From assembly GCF_027887165.1 (NCBI RefSeq), contig NC_077232.1:16069755-16133754 (forward strand): a stretch of DNA of 64,000 nt, in the 5' to 3' direction. Positions 1 through 13,400 of this stretch are shown here, piece by piece; the stretch's first letter is position 1, and every line of letters starts with the position of its first letter. Source of the DNA: Monodelphis domestica (lineage: Eukaryota; Chordata; Mammalia; Didelphimorphia; Didelphidae). A program made the translations under genes and the position numbers. Under the pieces are notes generated by a model. The model saw only the letters and a program-made list of their open reading frames with translations. It did no database searches and was not told the DNA's origin.

Positions 1-173
1 CATGATGTGAGGTTATTTTGTCTAGGCCTCTGGCGTAGGCACATGTTTCTTACTTGTATATTCTTAATCTTTAACCTTTAATAAACCTCTAAAAATATAT
101 ATATTCCTTGCAGAGAGAAACTAATTTCTACCTGCCTCAGTCTCCCCCTCTCCCCTAAATTTTAATCTTTACA
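1..173 (+). mobile_element. LTR 3' end, cut by window edge
   Basis: This is the 3' part of a retroviral LTR ending in TTTACA at 173. Its reverse complement matches the LTRs at 25971-26324, 29229-29585 and 16159-16513 (the CTGAGGCAGG, TTTCTCTCTGCAAGGA and AGGTTTATTAAAG blocks). It is in the opposite orientation to those copies. Whether it is a solo LTR or the edge of a longer element lies outside the window. Confidence 0.75.
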
Positions 174-1255
174 CTATCTTGCAATGATGACCTGTTCCAT
201 GCCTCTATTCCTTAGTTTTCTACCATAGCACCAGAAGGGCAGAGCCTCCTTTCCATAATACTGGCAATTCATGGATTTATGGTGTGGATAATTTTGGTTT
301 GCAGCCCTTGACAGGCTTGTCCTCCTGAAAGGTTACAGCAAAATGGCTCTTAAAGGCTCAAGGAAACTTCCATAGCTTGGTGGCAGGGATCTACTACACT
401 GAAAAGTTGAGGGCCACCTAGATATAGCAGTGGGTTTTGATGTAAGCTGGTATTGCTTCCTGGGTCTGCTAGTTCAGCTTTGCCACCAGCAGTATGGAAG
501 GTGGGGCTGGGATGCTGCATGAGCCCAGGGTCAGTGAGCATCAGTTCTTGGGTTTGTTTTCTTCTTTTTAATCTTTTTACATTTTTTTAGATTTCATGTA
601 TCCTGGATCATGGAAACAATCAAATTTACTCTGTCATTGGTATATAATTTCTTTTTGGGAGATATTTGAGAGAATCAAAGAAAATCTTTATTTTCCAGTC
701 TGGTTGCTCACCTGCCCCAAAAGTGGCCCTATCTGTCTTTTAATGCAAATTTCAATAGTGTCTCCCAAAATGACTCTAGACAGTATCCATTTGCCTTTTC
801 ATTTGTTATTAATCTCTAAGAGGCAATTACATTTTAGTTAGAAACATCATTGTTGTCATTCTTTAAGGATTATGTGAGGAGAAGAATTTAATTGTCTTTC
901 TCTACAAATTAATGGTGACTTAAGAGAAACAGCGAGAAGATTGAAAGAACAGATAAAACAACTCCTTTACCTTGAGAATTATTTTTACTCTACACTTGTG
1001 AAAAGTAATACATTAGAAAATGAGTTCTTGAGCAGAAACTTTAATTGGGAATTGGAGAAAATTGAATGGTGGGGCTCTTTTTCTGGAATGGAAGAGTTAG
1101 TACTAATACTAATAATCAGGAGATACACTGAATCACGCAGTGTGTGTCAGCACAGGAGATTCATTTTAAGTAATCATTTGAACATCTTCATTATTTGTTT
1201 CAGTTAATAAATTGTACAGACCAAAGACATAAGGTTTATTTAAATCAAAGTTATT
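174..1255. other. Unassigned flank left of the duplication
   Basis: I recognise no gene or repeat here. The open frames are short and lack family motifs. The last 15 bases or so belong to the left end of duplication unit A, because the sequence from about 1241 recurs at 29723. Confidence 0.4.
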
Positions 1256-2407
1256 GAGGAGGGAGCAGCTGCGTAGATCAGTAGATTGAGAGCCAGACCT
1301 AGAGACAGGAGGTCCTAGGTTCAAGTCTGATATCAGACACTTCCCAGATGTGTGACCCTGGACAAGTCACTTAACTCCCATTGCCTAGCCCTTACCACTC
1401 TTCTGCCTTAGAACCTGTGAATCTTACAATTTCTCAGACTCTACCTTGGAACATTATCTTAAGGTTATGGTTAAAGTTATTCCCCATTTAAACAATGAAG
1501 GTACTTGATCAGGAATGTATTGAGAACTTAACCTTACTCCACCCATACTTGAGCATACTTTAGGGGAAGATAAAATTCTAAAGCTCCTTACTGAACAATG
1601 AAACAGTACTTATCTCATACTTATAGTGAGGCCAAGCCCTTAAGCTAGGTATATTTTTAGATCTAATACAAAGGGGTGCTAAGTACCTATGAAGGTCAAA
1701 TTAATCACTAAAAAGTCAGGCAACTTACAAGGGCAAGTTTAGCAAAGAGATGTGAAGTACTCAGAAGATATAATCTACCCAGAGAAGGTGAGAACTAAAA
1801 ACTAAGAATGGGCAGTCCTAGGAAAAAAGCATCTACTCAGGTGTGAATTAAGAATGGTTAGTGCTGTGGAAAGCATCTACTGTGATTGATAGATGTGAAA
1901 ATTTAGGGGAGGTGACATAGGAGAAAACTCTCTTTAAAAGGAGGTCAGAAGCTGAGAGCTTGGCTCTCTCTCTTGGTGACTGAACTTAGTTCAGCTTCCT
2001 GAGCTAAACTAGAGGGTCTCTCTGAACACTAGAGTTTTGCTTGGAAAGATCATGTGGTGAGTGATTAAAGACTGACTAGTCTCTCTTAAAGCTCAGGCCT
2101 AAGCCATTTCCTACTATTTCCTCTTACTCTGTCTCTCTCTCTTTCTTTAATTCCTTTATTTGTATTAATTAAAATCTCCATAAAACTCAGCTAACTTGGG
2201 TATTACATATTTGGGAATTTTTCCCATGGCTACCACTTTCTTTTTGATATAAAATCAAGACATAAAAATTATCTTTACAGGTTTAGCAATTCGAAGTCTT
2301 GAAACCCACATTTTCGCAGTCACAGCTTATGGCAACCACTCTTTTGTCTGTAACAAACCAAAACACAGTATTGACTCTAAGATGGAAGGTAAGGGTTTTA
2401 AAAAAAA
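1256..2407 (+). mobile_element. tRNA-derived CORE-SINE split by a solo LTR
   Basis: The left part (about 1258-1415) carries GAGCCAGACCTAGAGACAGG and the core TGTGACCCTGGACAAGTCAC. The right part (about 2356-2407) carries the CACAGTATTGACTCTAAG tail and an A-rich end. A likely target duplication of about 13 bp flanks it (AAAGTTATT at 1247 and again at about 2407). The orthologous place in unit B, near 29730, lacks the SINE, so the insertion follows the duplication. Confidence 0.8.
1416..2355 (+). mobile_element. Solo LTR (940 bp) inside the SINE
   Basis: The LTR starts TGTGAATC and ends TGTAACA, flanked by the 4-bp target duplication AACC (1412-1415 and 2356-2359). Removing it restores a continuous SINE. 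Related copies are at 15478-19110 and 52672-53649. Shared landmarks are TTAGGGGAAGATAAA near the start and AATTAAAATCTC with TGACTTGGGTAT-like text towards the end. No internal retroviral sequence is present. Confidence 0.88.
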
Positions 2408-2751
2408 GTTATTAGGGAAAGGGTAAAGTTAGGGCTTACAAGATGAGACATTAGTTAATATTAGAAATGATGCACTTTAATTAACTGCAGAGGAAATATC
2501 AGAATATAACTTATTTCCAATATCTTAGGATGAAATGAGGTTCATTTAAACCATTTCCCCCCTTCTACATAAGGAAAGTGGATCCTAGATATGTCAACTG
2601 ACTTGTCCATGTTCTCTCACAACTCTTAAAGGTCAGCAGCTTTGTTCACTTCTACATCCCAAGAAGACAACTTGAGAACTCCAAGGCCAGGACTCTTCTC
2701 AGTAAGCCACATTATAGCCTTTGAACCCTAAAGGAGTCAGAAAAGCTTTAG

Positions 2752-2935
2752 GTAGAGTATTGGGTCTGGATTCAGGAAAAACTGACTTAAACTAGGCCTC
2801 AGACACTTGCTTTCTAGCCATGTGACTCTGGGCAATTCACTGAACCAGATTCTCATCACAACCCAGAGTTCCTGTGAGGATAAAGTGACAAATCACCTCA
2901 AAAAAGGATGTAAATGCCAGACATTATTGTTACTG
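2752..2935 (+). repeat. Old CORE-SINE/MIR-like copy
   Basis: A degraded SINE core (CATGTGACTCTGGGCAATTC) is followed by CTGTGAGGATAAAGTGACA, a usual MIR/THER-type arrangement. The same copy lies at about 30160-30345 in unit B, so it predates the duplication. Confidence 0.55.
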
Positions 2936-3179
2936 TACTCACAGTCATTGCTATTGACATAATAGCTACTAAATCCTTCTTAAGGTCATATTTGGATTGG
3001 AACTTCAGCTTCCAGCTAGAGCAAGGGAAACCCCACAGTATTTGGGTCCTAATTTCCTTCAACTGTCTCCAAAATTTTATGCAAGCCAAAGTTCAGAATA
3101 TCTAAAACTAGACTGTGATAAGAAGAAAATTTAGACAAACATTAATAACGAGAAATAAAAATGCCTGACATGACGGTTA

Positions 3180-3640
3180 GCTAGTTAGCATTTATATGAC
3201 TCTTTAAGGTGTGCAAAACACTTTTCAAACATTACGTCCTCCTTGCCAAGAAGAAATAAAGCTCCGGGAGGCAGGGCTATTATTGGCTTCATTTTACAGA
3301 TGAGAAAACTGAGACTGAGATGAAGTTCAGTGAGGTGACCAGGGTCACACAGCTAGGAAGGGCCCTGGGGCAGATGTACAATCAGTTTTCCTTACTCTGA
3401 GTACACAACTATATGTCACCACCTCACTGACACTTAGTCGGAATTCCCAGATTGACAAAGTATTTGGAATATGCTCTGCCATAGAATGCTCATAACCCTC
3501 CTGTGAGATCACTAGTATAGACATGGCTAATCCTATTTTACAGGAAAGGAAACTGAGGTTCAGAAAACTTAGGCTATGGGCACATAGATATGAAGCAGCA
3601 AAGGCAGGATCTTCAGCCAAAGCTCTTCTCAGTCCCAGTC
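3180..3640 (-). repeat. THER1/MIR-like SINE remnants
   Basis: Two adjacent stretches contain CATTTTACAGATGAGAAAAC with a CACACAGCTAGGA block, and then TTTTACAGGAAAGGAAACTG. Both read as reverse-complement MIR/THER-type SINE cores. The same copies lie at about 30565-31050 in unit B, so they predate the duplication. They sit 3' of the last coding exon of MS4A gene A. Confidence 0.6.
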
Positions 3641-4401
3641 CAAAAGTCCAAAGGAGGAAGTTCTGAAAGGTGACGTTGGTGGTAGGAAAGGGATCAGTTA
3701 TGAGGGAATTTGTGATTGTGTGAGCAACTCTGGGGTCAGAAAAGGAAGAAGAAACTTTGAGATCAGCCTAAGTTCCTCTACAAATGCCTCAGTGGCAGGG
3801 AAGCAATGTTGAGAGGAGGTATTCACAGCAAGGATCAGGATGCTCCAGGAGCAAACAGAGAGGGCAAAGAACAAAGATGATGGAGTCCAGGCCACTGGAG
3901 GTGGAAACATCCAATTTCACAGGTAGGAGCAGCAGAAAATTCCATAGGTGGGAATCTTGATTCATGGAGAACAGAAGAGAAGTAGTTTGGTACTCCCATT
4001 CCCATCTCTTTTTCTTCACTTCTCTTGTCTTGTAATGACCCTATTTCCCAGCATCCATAGGGAGTCTTGGGCAAATTAGTCTTCCTGTGCAGCCAAAGGA
4101 AAAAGATTTCCAGATATTTTTGCTGATATAGTTTGTGAACAAATCCTGAGATATTCAGGGGCCTGGGTGCAAAATGGGGAAGTAGATGTGATCAGTGCAT
4201 GACTAAGAATGAAAGCGACTGTTAACAAAGAATTTCAGGAAACCTGAGACAATTTGCTCTTTGTTTCATTGAAAAACAGCCAATGATGGAAGGAGCTTTC
4301 TCTGAGGAACAGGGAAGCATGTGTGATATGAGACTGTCAGGGTGACTTCCAGGTAATGCGGTGGTGTCAGCAGCTCTCCTTTGAAGTAGTTTCTCTCCTC
4401 T

Positions 4402-7400
4402 TTATGCCTCAGTAACTGGTACTTGGGATGGAGAAGGCATGAAGATGGTAACCTATAAGACAAACAGGAACCTCATGCATGAGTCACCCAAGGATGAAAA
4501 GTAAAGTAATTATTAGGACAGAAAATCACTGAGAACATCACCTTTATGCTGAGTGTTGGCCCTGGCTAAAAAAAGACAGGACTGCATGGCATTGTGATGG
4601 ACCTGGCTGATACTTATTCTGCCTCTTTACTTTCAGCACTGCTCTCCTCTCTTTACACCTCCTTTCTGACTTAGGGCATCCTTTCCCTCATGTCCTCCCA
4701 CTTTGGCTGCAAGGTCGCTCTTACATGGACTGCTCTCTCTAATTGCCTTCTTTATTCAGGCTAAATTCAAAGGTATGACACTAACCCAAAAAAGATAACC
4801 AAACCGATTAATAAGATGAAAAGCTGTGCTCTCAGCCTATGTGAAGCATATCTTGGCATTCCCTAAAAGGTCCCCCTCTAGTCCTTTTCAGCAGGTTGTC
4901 AATGGATTTGCATCACACCCTTTCTACATAAATACAGTGTCCCAGAAAGAGACTCACTACCTTGTGCGGTCATCAAATGGATGAAAGTACTCCTTTGGTT
5001 TCTCAATTACTATGGCTTCTCTTTGGAGGCCAGATAGGAAACCAAAATATCCCTCCTCTCTTCTGATCTTAAGTGGGGTACAGTATCTGCCTAGTTGAGG
5101 AGTGAACAGTGAACTCTTGATCTACTTGATGTGGTGAGGAAGAAAGAATAAATAGATTTGCACAGAGTTGTGCCTCTGAGTGCCCGGGAAATCTTGACCT
5201 CCTCACTGGTAGCCCCAGAGGAAGGTTGGTCTCTGACACTGGATATGATGCTTAGGAACGTGGAGGCAGAATCCCAAAATTTCTTAGTGATTCTCTCTGA
5301 AGAAGTTTTCCTCTTACTAGTCCTTGAGAGGACTCACTTGCTGATCCCCCTAGAGAAGTCCTGTGGCACAGTAAAGTAAAGGAGTCACCATAAAACATCA
5401 GCTACTCACCCCACTCTGACTACAACAAGTTGCTTTACAGCCAAAGCTTAAGACTTCGAGAGAAAAAGCAAGTTCAAAAATGGCGAGGATCAGCAGAATC
5501 ACACCGATTCCCTGAAAAAAGGGCACAGAGAAGGGTGAGAGAAGGACACAAGGCCCCACTTCTAACCACTCGGTAAAAAAATGGCAAGATTAAGTGGTTA
5601 TCTGGAGACAAAACTTAAAACATATATCAAGTTCCTATCCAACTTTAAAGCATAATATAAATTAGTTATTGTTATTACTTTGATCAATAATAATATCACA
5701 TTTAAATACATGAAGATCCATAAAACATGTCCCAGATAACAATCCCATGTGAGGCATCATGAAAGGATGACTGTCTCTATTTTTCAGTTAGCAAACCAAG
5801 TTTCAGAAATGCAAATTGGTCTGCCTTTCACTATACTCATTTCCTTCTTTTTTGCTCTAGATAATATACCAACTAGGCTCGCATCCATCGAGATACATCC
5901 TGGATGCTCAGCACAATTCTGATTGATAAAGGAAAATCTAAACCCTCTAGAGGGTTCTGTCCAGAGTTTAATTACTGTTTCCATTTCACATACAGATTTG
6001 ATAACTCTGGGATATTTATTAGTTAGTTTCGGGTATTCCCCCATCCCACAATGCTCCCTGCAGTCTACAGTAAGAATCCCAATCCTAGTTGTGCATTTAT
6101 AACTTCATAATCTTAAACAGGGGTGTATGGGGTGTTCAGGGAGGGGTAGTGACCCTTTCATAATCTTTACCTCCCAATCTTGGCCTGCTCTCTCTCTTCC
6201 TAATTGGCTTTGCCCACATCAACTAAAGACCAGGAAGAGGCTCATGTTGATCTGCTGGTTATTTTCCTCCTCCAAAGCTCTTCTCAGCTGGAATTCTATC
6301 CTTAAAGACTCCCTTATCTCACCTCTCTCCAATCTTCAAAAATGGGATGTCTCCCCTCAAGCATTTTATAAAGCTTTTTTCACAAATATCATTTCCCATC
6401 CTTGTCCTTCCCCAAAGAACAAATGAGACAGAGAGTTCCTTGAAAGCAAGAACTCTGGCATTTCAAAACTTATCTCTGAATCACCTCTGCAGAGCATATT
6501 GCCACAAAACAGTGATAAGTGAATACCCAGACACTCTTTGGTTGACTTGAATTGAATGGGAATGAATAGGACTGAATGAAAATGTTAATTCCCTCCCATG
6601 CTTTGGAATTCTAAGCATTTGCATTTCTTAACCAGAACATAGGAAGATCCAGAAATATGAAGGAATTTCCTCTTGTTTCCCAACTCAAGTTATTTGTCCT
6701 TCCTCAAAGGTTCAGACCTCCTCAGGACCCTTGGGTGTCTCTGCTCTGGCCTGTACAGATTGGCCATTTCAAACATCCACAGTCATAAGAGGCCACCTCT
6801 TGGAAGTACTCACCAGCAACACAGCCAAACCGCAAACACAGGTTTCATGGGGACTTTCATGGATACAAGAATAATAGGATGAATCATTCATTGCCAAGTT
6901 GATTGATAAAATGATGATTCCCAGCCCAGCTGCCACTGCACTGACAGTGTTCATTGCTAGGCTACTTTGGACCTGAAAACAAGGAAGAATTCATTAACCA
7001 ATCAAGGCATTAACCCATGGGGTTACTACTATGTGTCCAGTCATGTTAGACCCATTTGTGTATCCAACAAGAGAAGATACACCTATAGAACAACTGTATG
7101 ATGATCAATAATATGGAAATGGGTCTTGATCAATGACACAAGTAAAACCGAGTGGAATTGTGTGTTCGCTACGGGTGGGAGGGGGGGAACGGGAGGGATG
7201 AGAGAGGCAAAGAGGAAGGAAAGAAAAGGATAGAACATGAATCATGTAACCATCAGAAAATATTCTAAAATTATTAAATAAATAAATTTTACAATTAAAA
7301 TAAGAACAACTGCTATGTGCTAGAGATCATGTAAGCCTCTCTAGATACAAAGAATAATTCCAAAACTGATTAATTCCTGAGTGCTTCACATTCTCATTAA

Positions 7401-10400
7401 TGCAGCATCTGTTTGGGGATCCTTGGTTTTCTTTAAGATAATTGAGGACATTGAGGGGGCTGAAAAGTCAGGATGACTCTTATTGTTTCTCCTGGTATGG
7501 CTACTAGCTTTACCAGGCAGCAGTTGGAACAATGATGCCGCAGCAAATAGTGATCCATACCCTCTGTGACCCCAGGTTGCTAGTTCAGCCATATAGCATT
7601 GGTCAATCAAACATTCTATAGCACAGCTTGGGGATCTGAAGCTCTCTCTTAAGAAACCTTCTGTTTTTCCCTTCCCCTTCCAGAGGAAATAAAAGAGATC
7701 AGAAATTTCTTCTCCATGAGCTATGAAGAAAGAAAGAATATCACCCACCAGAGTATTTGTGGTTTTATTTTCTGCAGCAATGGCGAGGGAGCCAGAGACA
7801 AGAAACTGTGGACAGAAAACACAATATATCAGTGACTTAAAACCTTTTTTTCAGTGCCTACAGGGCTCACGCTTGCCCAGCCACTCACTACTTGCCTCTC
7901 CCATCCTTCAGAACTTGTCTCTGAGGGTTCCATCTGGGTGCCTCCTAAATATTTGGACAAGTGGTAATATTCAAGCCTGCCTTCTTTCAATGGGAGAATT
8001 TGAATTCCAGTAACCATGTCAAAAATGAAAACAGACTAGTGTCCTATTGCTTCTCCTTAATTAAAAGTTTGAGAAGAAGCGAGGCATTTCCATGTGTAGG
8101 AATCCATCAATGTTTATATTATATACATAAACATATTATAAGTCTGTGTGTATGTGCATGTATTTGCTTCTCTGTGCATTTTCCTTCATGTGTCTCCACA
8201 TGTACAATTTGATTCTGAAATCATTGAAATGAGGGAAAACTGCTCCTATAATAAATATTCTGAAATGACTTGCCCAAAAGTATGGCACTACTTGAGAGCA
8301 TGGTATTGTGGTGCATCATGGCTCATTAATTCCTTTACATATAGCTGTTTTCTGGCTGAGAAACTGATTTGGGGAATGTCGGAAGACTCTATGAGTGCTT
8401 TTCTTGGAAGAAGAGTGGATTTTTTAGAATCTTTAATCAAGATTTCTGGGTAAGCATGGTACCAGTCTAGACTCAGGACTCTTCCTCTCCTCAGCACCCA
8501 CTGAGACTACCTCAAAAGGCCAAAAAAAACAAATTCATGAGAATAAAGAGACTCTACAGTAGGGCGCAGCATTTAAGGTACATGGGATTTGGGCATTTCC
8601 ACACTATAAGGGGGTGAAAAAACTCCCATCCAAACATGAGGTGATCTACCCTACCCTACCCTACCCCATCCCATCTACGGAGCCAAAATCAGTGTCAGTA
8701 CAGGCCAGAATCAACAAGGGATTAGACAATTAGAGCAAAGGGCACCTCTAAAGTGTGTAAGGGGCACTTCCAGGTTCTTGGGAGCTGACAAAGATTACCA
8801 AAGACCTAATCCTAGGAGCAACTACAACTGAAACACTGGCGGGCTTGGGAGCACAGACCTTGGGTGCTCTAAGGAAGGTGCCACAGAGAAGGGCAGCAAA
8901 CAGTGGAGGCTGCTGATATTAAAGAGCTTGCCTCAGGCAAAATCCATGTTCCTTAACTACATACACAGAGAGCCTGCCCATCTCACTCAGATTTCTAACT
9001 AAAAAGGGAAGCAAAAACCTCCACAGTAATGGCAAATTGTTCCCAGGAGCAAGAAATACCCTCCAAGAAAAACAGGAAGAAGGGATTGATCCTCAAATAT
9101 TTTTACAGAGGAAAAACCCAGGCTATAGAGGAAATTCAAGCAAAGTCAAAACCTTCTGAAAATGGAAATTGTCCACAAGCTCTTGAAGCATTTAAATTGG
9201 AAGTTATCAAAAAGATGGAAGCCTTCTGCCAAGAAAAGTGGGAAATAGTTCAAAAAGTTTAAAGGTCAAGAACTCCCAATTGGAAAAACAGCTGGAAGCC
9301 ACTAAAAGCAGGATAGACCTAACCGAGAAGGAAATTCTAAAGATTATAGCAGAATATCAAAAGATTAAAGCAAAAAACCAAAAAATTCATAACAGAAAAC
9401 CAGGCCTTAAGGACCAAAATTGGGCAACTGGAAACCAATGATCTTGCAAAACAGTAACAATTAATAAAGCGAAGTCAAAAGTCTGACAAAATAGAAGAAA
9501 ACATAAAATATCTCTCTGACAAGATGACAAATCAGGAAAACAAATCACAATGAGACAATTTGAGAATCATTGGTCTACCTGAAAATCCAGAAATAAATAG
9601 AAATATTGACATCATACTACAAGAAATCATCCAAGAAAACTACCCTGATGTTTTTGAACAAGGGGGCAAAATAGACATGGAAAGAGTTCATAGAATACCC
9701 TCTATGCTAAATCCTCAAAAGACAACTCCCAGGAAAGTAATTGCCAAATTTAAGAGCTTTCAAGCTAAAGAGAAAATTCTACAAGAAGCCAAAAAGAGAC
9801 AATTCACATACCAAGGAGCCCCAATCAGGATCACACAAGACCTGGCAGCTTCCACACTAAAGGACAGCAAGGCCTGGAACATGATATTCAGAAAGGCAAG
9901 AGAATTGTATCTTCAACCAAGAATCATCTATTCATCAAAACTAACTATATACTTCTATGGGAAAGTATGGACATCCAACAAAATAGAAGATTTCCAAATA
10001 TTTGTAAAGAAAAGACTAGAACTAATTGGAAAGTTTGATATCTAAATACATAGATCAAAAGAAACATGAAAAGGTAAATAAGAAAGAGAAGGAAAAGGGA
10101 AAATTGTTTTTTTCTGTATTCAAACTCTCTTAAAGAAGAGGCCAACAATTAGATTGAATTATATGTATTAATATATAGGGAAAGTTTTACTTGTAACTCT
10201 CAAAAATGTATTCATTGTTATAATATTTAGAAGAATCATTCACAGGAAGAGATTGGGGCATTAAGGGCTATAAGATGATATGCAAAAAAAGAAAAAGGAA
10301 GGGGGGAATCAAAGATGGCACCAAGAAATACTTGAAGAAATAAAATAAATAGCATAATCTTTATCACACAAAGGTACCCATGGGAAGGGGAGGAGAAGAA

Positions 10401-13400
10401 TACTCATATAAGAAGGAGAAGAAGAGAGTGCTAATAGGTAATACATAAACCTTACTCTCAGTGAAATCATTTCTAAGAGGGAAGAGCATCCAGATCCACT
10501 GGGGTCTTGAATTCTATCTTATTCCTACAGGGTAAGTGAGAAGGGAAAACTAAGGGTTTTAGGGGGAGGTGGTATAAAAAGGGAGGGAAAGAGAGGGGCA
10601 AGGAAACTTATCAGACTCTAAAAAAACAGGAAGGGAACAAAAAGGGAGGGGCTGGAAAGTGAAGCATATTAAGGGAGGGGATTAGGGGGATTGATTAAAA
10701 GTAAATCACTGGTTTATAAGGATATATCAAAAGAAGAAAGGACAGAACTAGGAGAGGATATCAATATGCTAGGGAATGCATGAGTGACAATCACAACTTT
10801 GAATGTGAATGGGATGAACTCACCCATAAAACAAAAACAAATAGAAGAGTGGCTTAGAACCCAAAATCCTACCATATGTTGTCTACAAGTAACATACCTG
10901 ATGTTGGAAGATACTCACAAGGTTAGAATTAAAGGTTGGAGCAAAACCTATTGGGCCTCAACTGATAGAAAGAAGGCAAAAGTTGCAATGATGATATGCC
11001 AAAGTAACAATAGATCTGATTAGAAGGAATAGGGAAGGTAAAGACATCCTGATAAAAGGGAATCTAGACAATGAGGAAATATCAGTAATCAACATGAATG
11101 CACTAAATGGTATAGCATCCAACTTTCTAAAGGAGAAACTAGTGGAATTGAAGGAGGAAACAGATAGTAAAACTATACTAGTGGGAGACCTGAACCTACC
11201 ACTATCAAATTTAGATAAATCAAATCAAAACATAAATAAGAAAGAGGTAAAAGATGTGAATGAAATCTTAGAAAAATTACAGATAATAGGTATATGGAGT
11301 AAAATAAATAGGGACAAAAAGGAATAAACCTTCTTTTGAGCAGCAGATGGTACATTCACAAAGATTGACCATGTACTAGGTCATATAAACATGGCAAACA
11401 AATGCAGAAAAGCAGAAATAATAAATGCAATCTTTTCAGATCATAACACAATAAAAATAATTATCAGTAAGAGTACATGGAGAGCCAAATCAAAAATTAA
11501 TTGGAAATTAAATAATATGATTCTCCAAAATCGATTAGAGAAGAAATCATAGAAACAATAATAATTTCATTGAAGAAAATGACAATAATGAGATCCTTTC
11601 AAAATCTATGGGATGCAGAAAAAGCAGTACTCAGGCAAAAATTTATATCCTGGAGTTCATATATTAACAAATTAGGGAGGGCAGAGGTCAAGGAATTGGA
11701 CATGCAAATCAAAAAAATAAAAAACTTGAAAGTGAACAAATTTAAAATCCCCAGTAGAAAACTAAATTAGAGATCCTAAAAACTAAGGGAGAAATTAATA
11801 CAATCGAAAGTGAAAGAACAACTGAACTAATAAATAATACTAGAAGCTGGTATTTAGAAAAAACAAGCTAACTAGACAAAGTATTGGTCAATCTAATTTT
11901 AAAAAGGAAAGGAGAAAAACAAATTAACAGTATCATAGATGAAAAGGGAGACCTCACCTCCAATGAAGAGGAAATTAAGGAAATCATTAAAAACTATTTT
12001 TCCCAATTATATGGCAATAAATATGCCAATTAGGTGATATGGGTAAATATTTACAAAAATATAAATTGCCTAGATTAACAGCAAAAGAAATAGAATTCTT
12101 AAATAATCCCATATCAGAAAAAGAAATTGAACAAGCCATCAAAGAACTCCCTAAGAACCCCCCCCCCCAGGGTCTGATGGATTCTCAAGTGAATTCTATC
12201 AAACATTCAGAGAAGAGCTAATTCCAATACTATACAAACTATTTGACATAATAAGCAAAGAAGGAGTTCTACCAAATTCCTTTTATGACACAAATATGGT
12301 ACTGATTCCAAAGCCAGGCAGGTCAAAAATGGAAAAAGAAAACTACAGACCAATATCCTTAATGAACATAGATGCAAAAACCTTAAATACGATACTTCCA
12401 AAAAGACTCCAACAAGTCATCACGAGGGTTATTCACTATGATCAGGAGGGATTTATACTAGGAATGCAAGGATGGTTCAATATTAGGAATATCATCCACA
12501 TAATTGACCATATCAACAAGCAAACAAACCAAAACCACATGAGTATCTCAATAAACACAGAAAAAGTCTTTGACAAAATACAACACCCATTCCTATTGAA
12601 AACACTAGAAAGTATAGGAATAGAAGGGTTTTTCCTAAAAATTTTAAACAGTATTTATCTCAAACCAACAGCTAACATCATCTGCAATAGAGATAAAGTA
12701 GATGCATTCCCAATAAGATCAGGAGTTAAATAAGAATGCCTGTTATCACCACTATCATTTAACATTGTACTAGAAACACTAGCAGTAGCAATTAGAGAAG
12801 AAAAAGAAATTCAAGGTATTAAAATTGGCAATGAGGAGACGAAGCTATCACTCTTTGTGAATGATATGATGGTCTACTTAAAGAATCTTAGAGAATCAAC
12901 CAAAAAGCTAGTGGAAATAACCAACAACTTAAGCAAACTTGCAGGATACAAAATAAACCCACATGTCATCATCATTTCTATATATCTCCAACACATCTCA
13001 GCAACAAGAATTAGGAACAGAAATTCCATTTAAAATCACCCTAGACCATATAAAATACTTAGTAATCTGTATGCCTAGACAAACACACGAACAATATGAA
13101 CACAACTACTAAACACTTTCCACACAGTGGAACTAGATCTAAACTAGATCTAAACAACTGGAAAAACATTAACTGCACATGGGTAGGACAAACTAACATA
13201 ATAAAAATGATCATCCTACTGTGAATTTTAGATTACTCCACCCTACTTAGTCTAACAAAAAAATCAGGAAATTGTGAACTTTAGATTATTCCACTGAACT
13301 TAGTCTAACAAAATCAGAAATATCTACACCCATATTTAAGGATTAAGTATTTAGGAGGATGGCTTTTGACAGACATGTGCTAGCAAATGAAAACTCAAAA

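Noticed and set aside
4266-4463. 65-codon frame [13 protein letters not shown]...
   Set aside because: It overlaps the real last MS4A exon in another frame. The spliced frame [16 protein letters not shown] ending at TAA 4404-4402 fits the family.
8640-8680. CCCTA repeat that resembles telomere-like or CRISPR-like repetition
   Set aside because: Only about four short units inside the L1 5' UTR, with no spacers.
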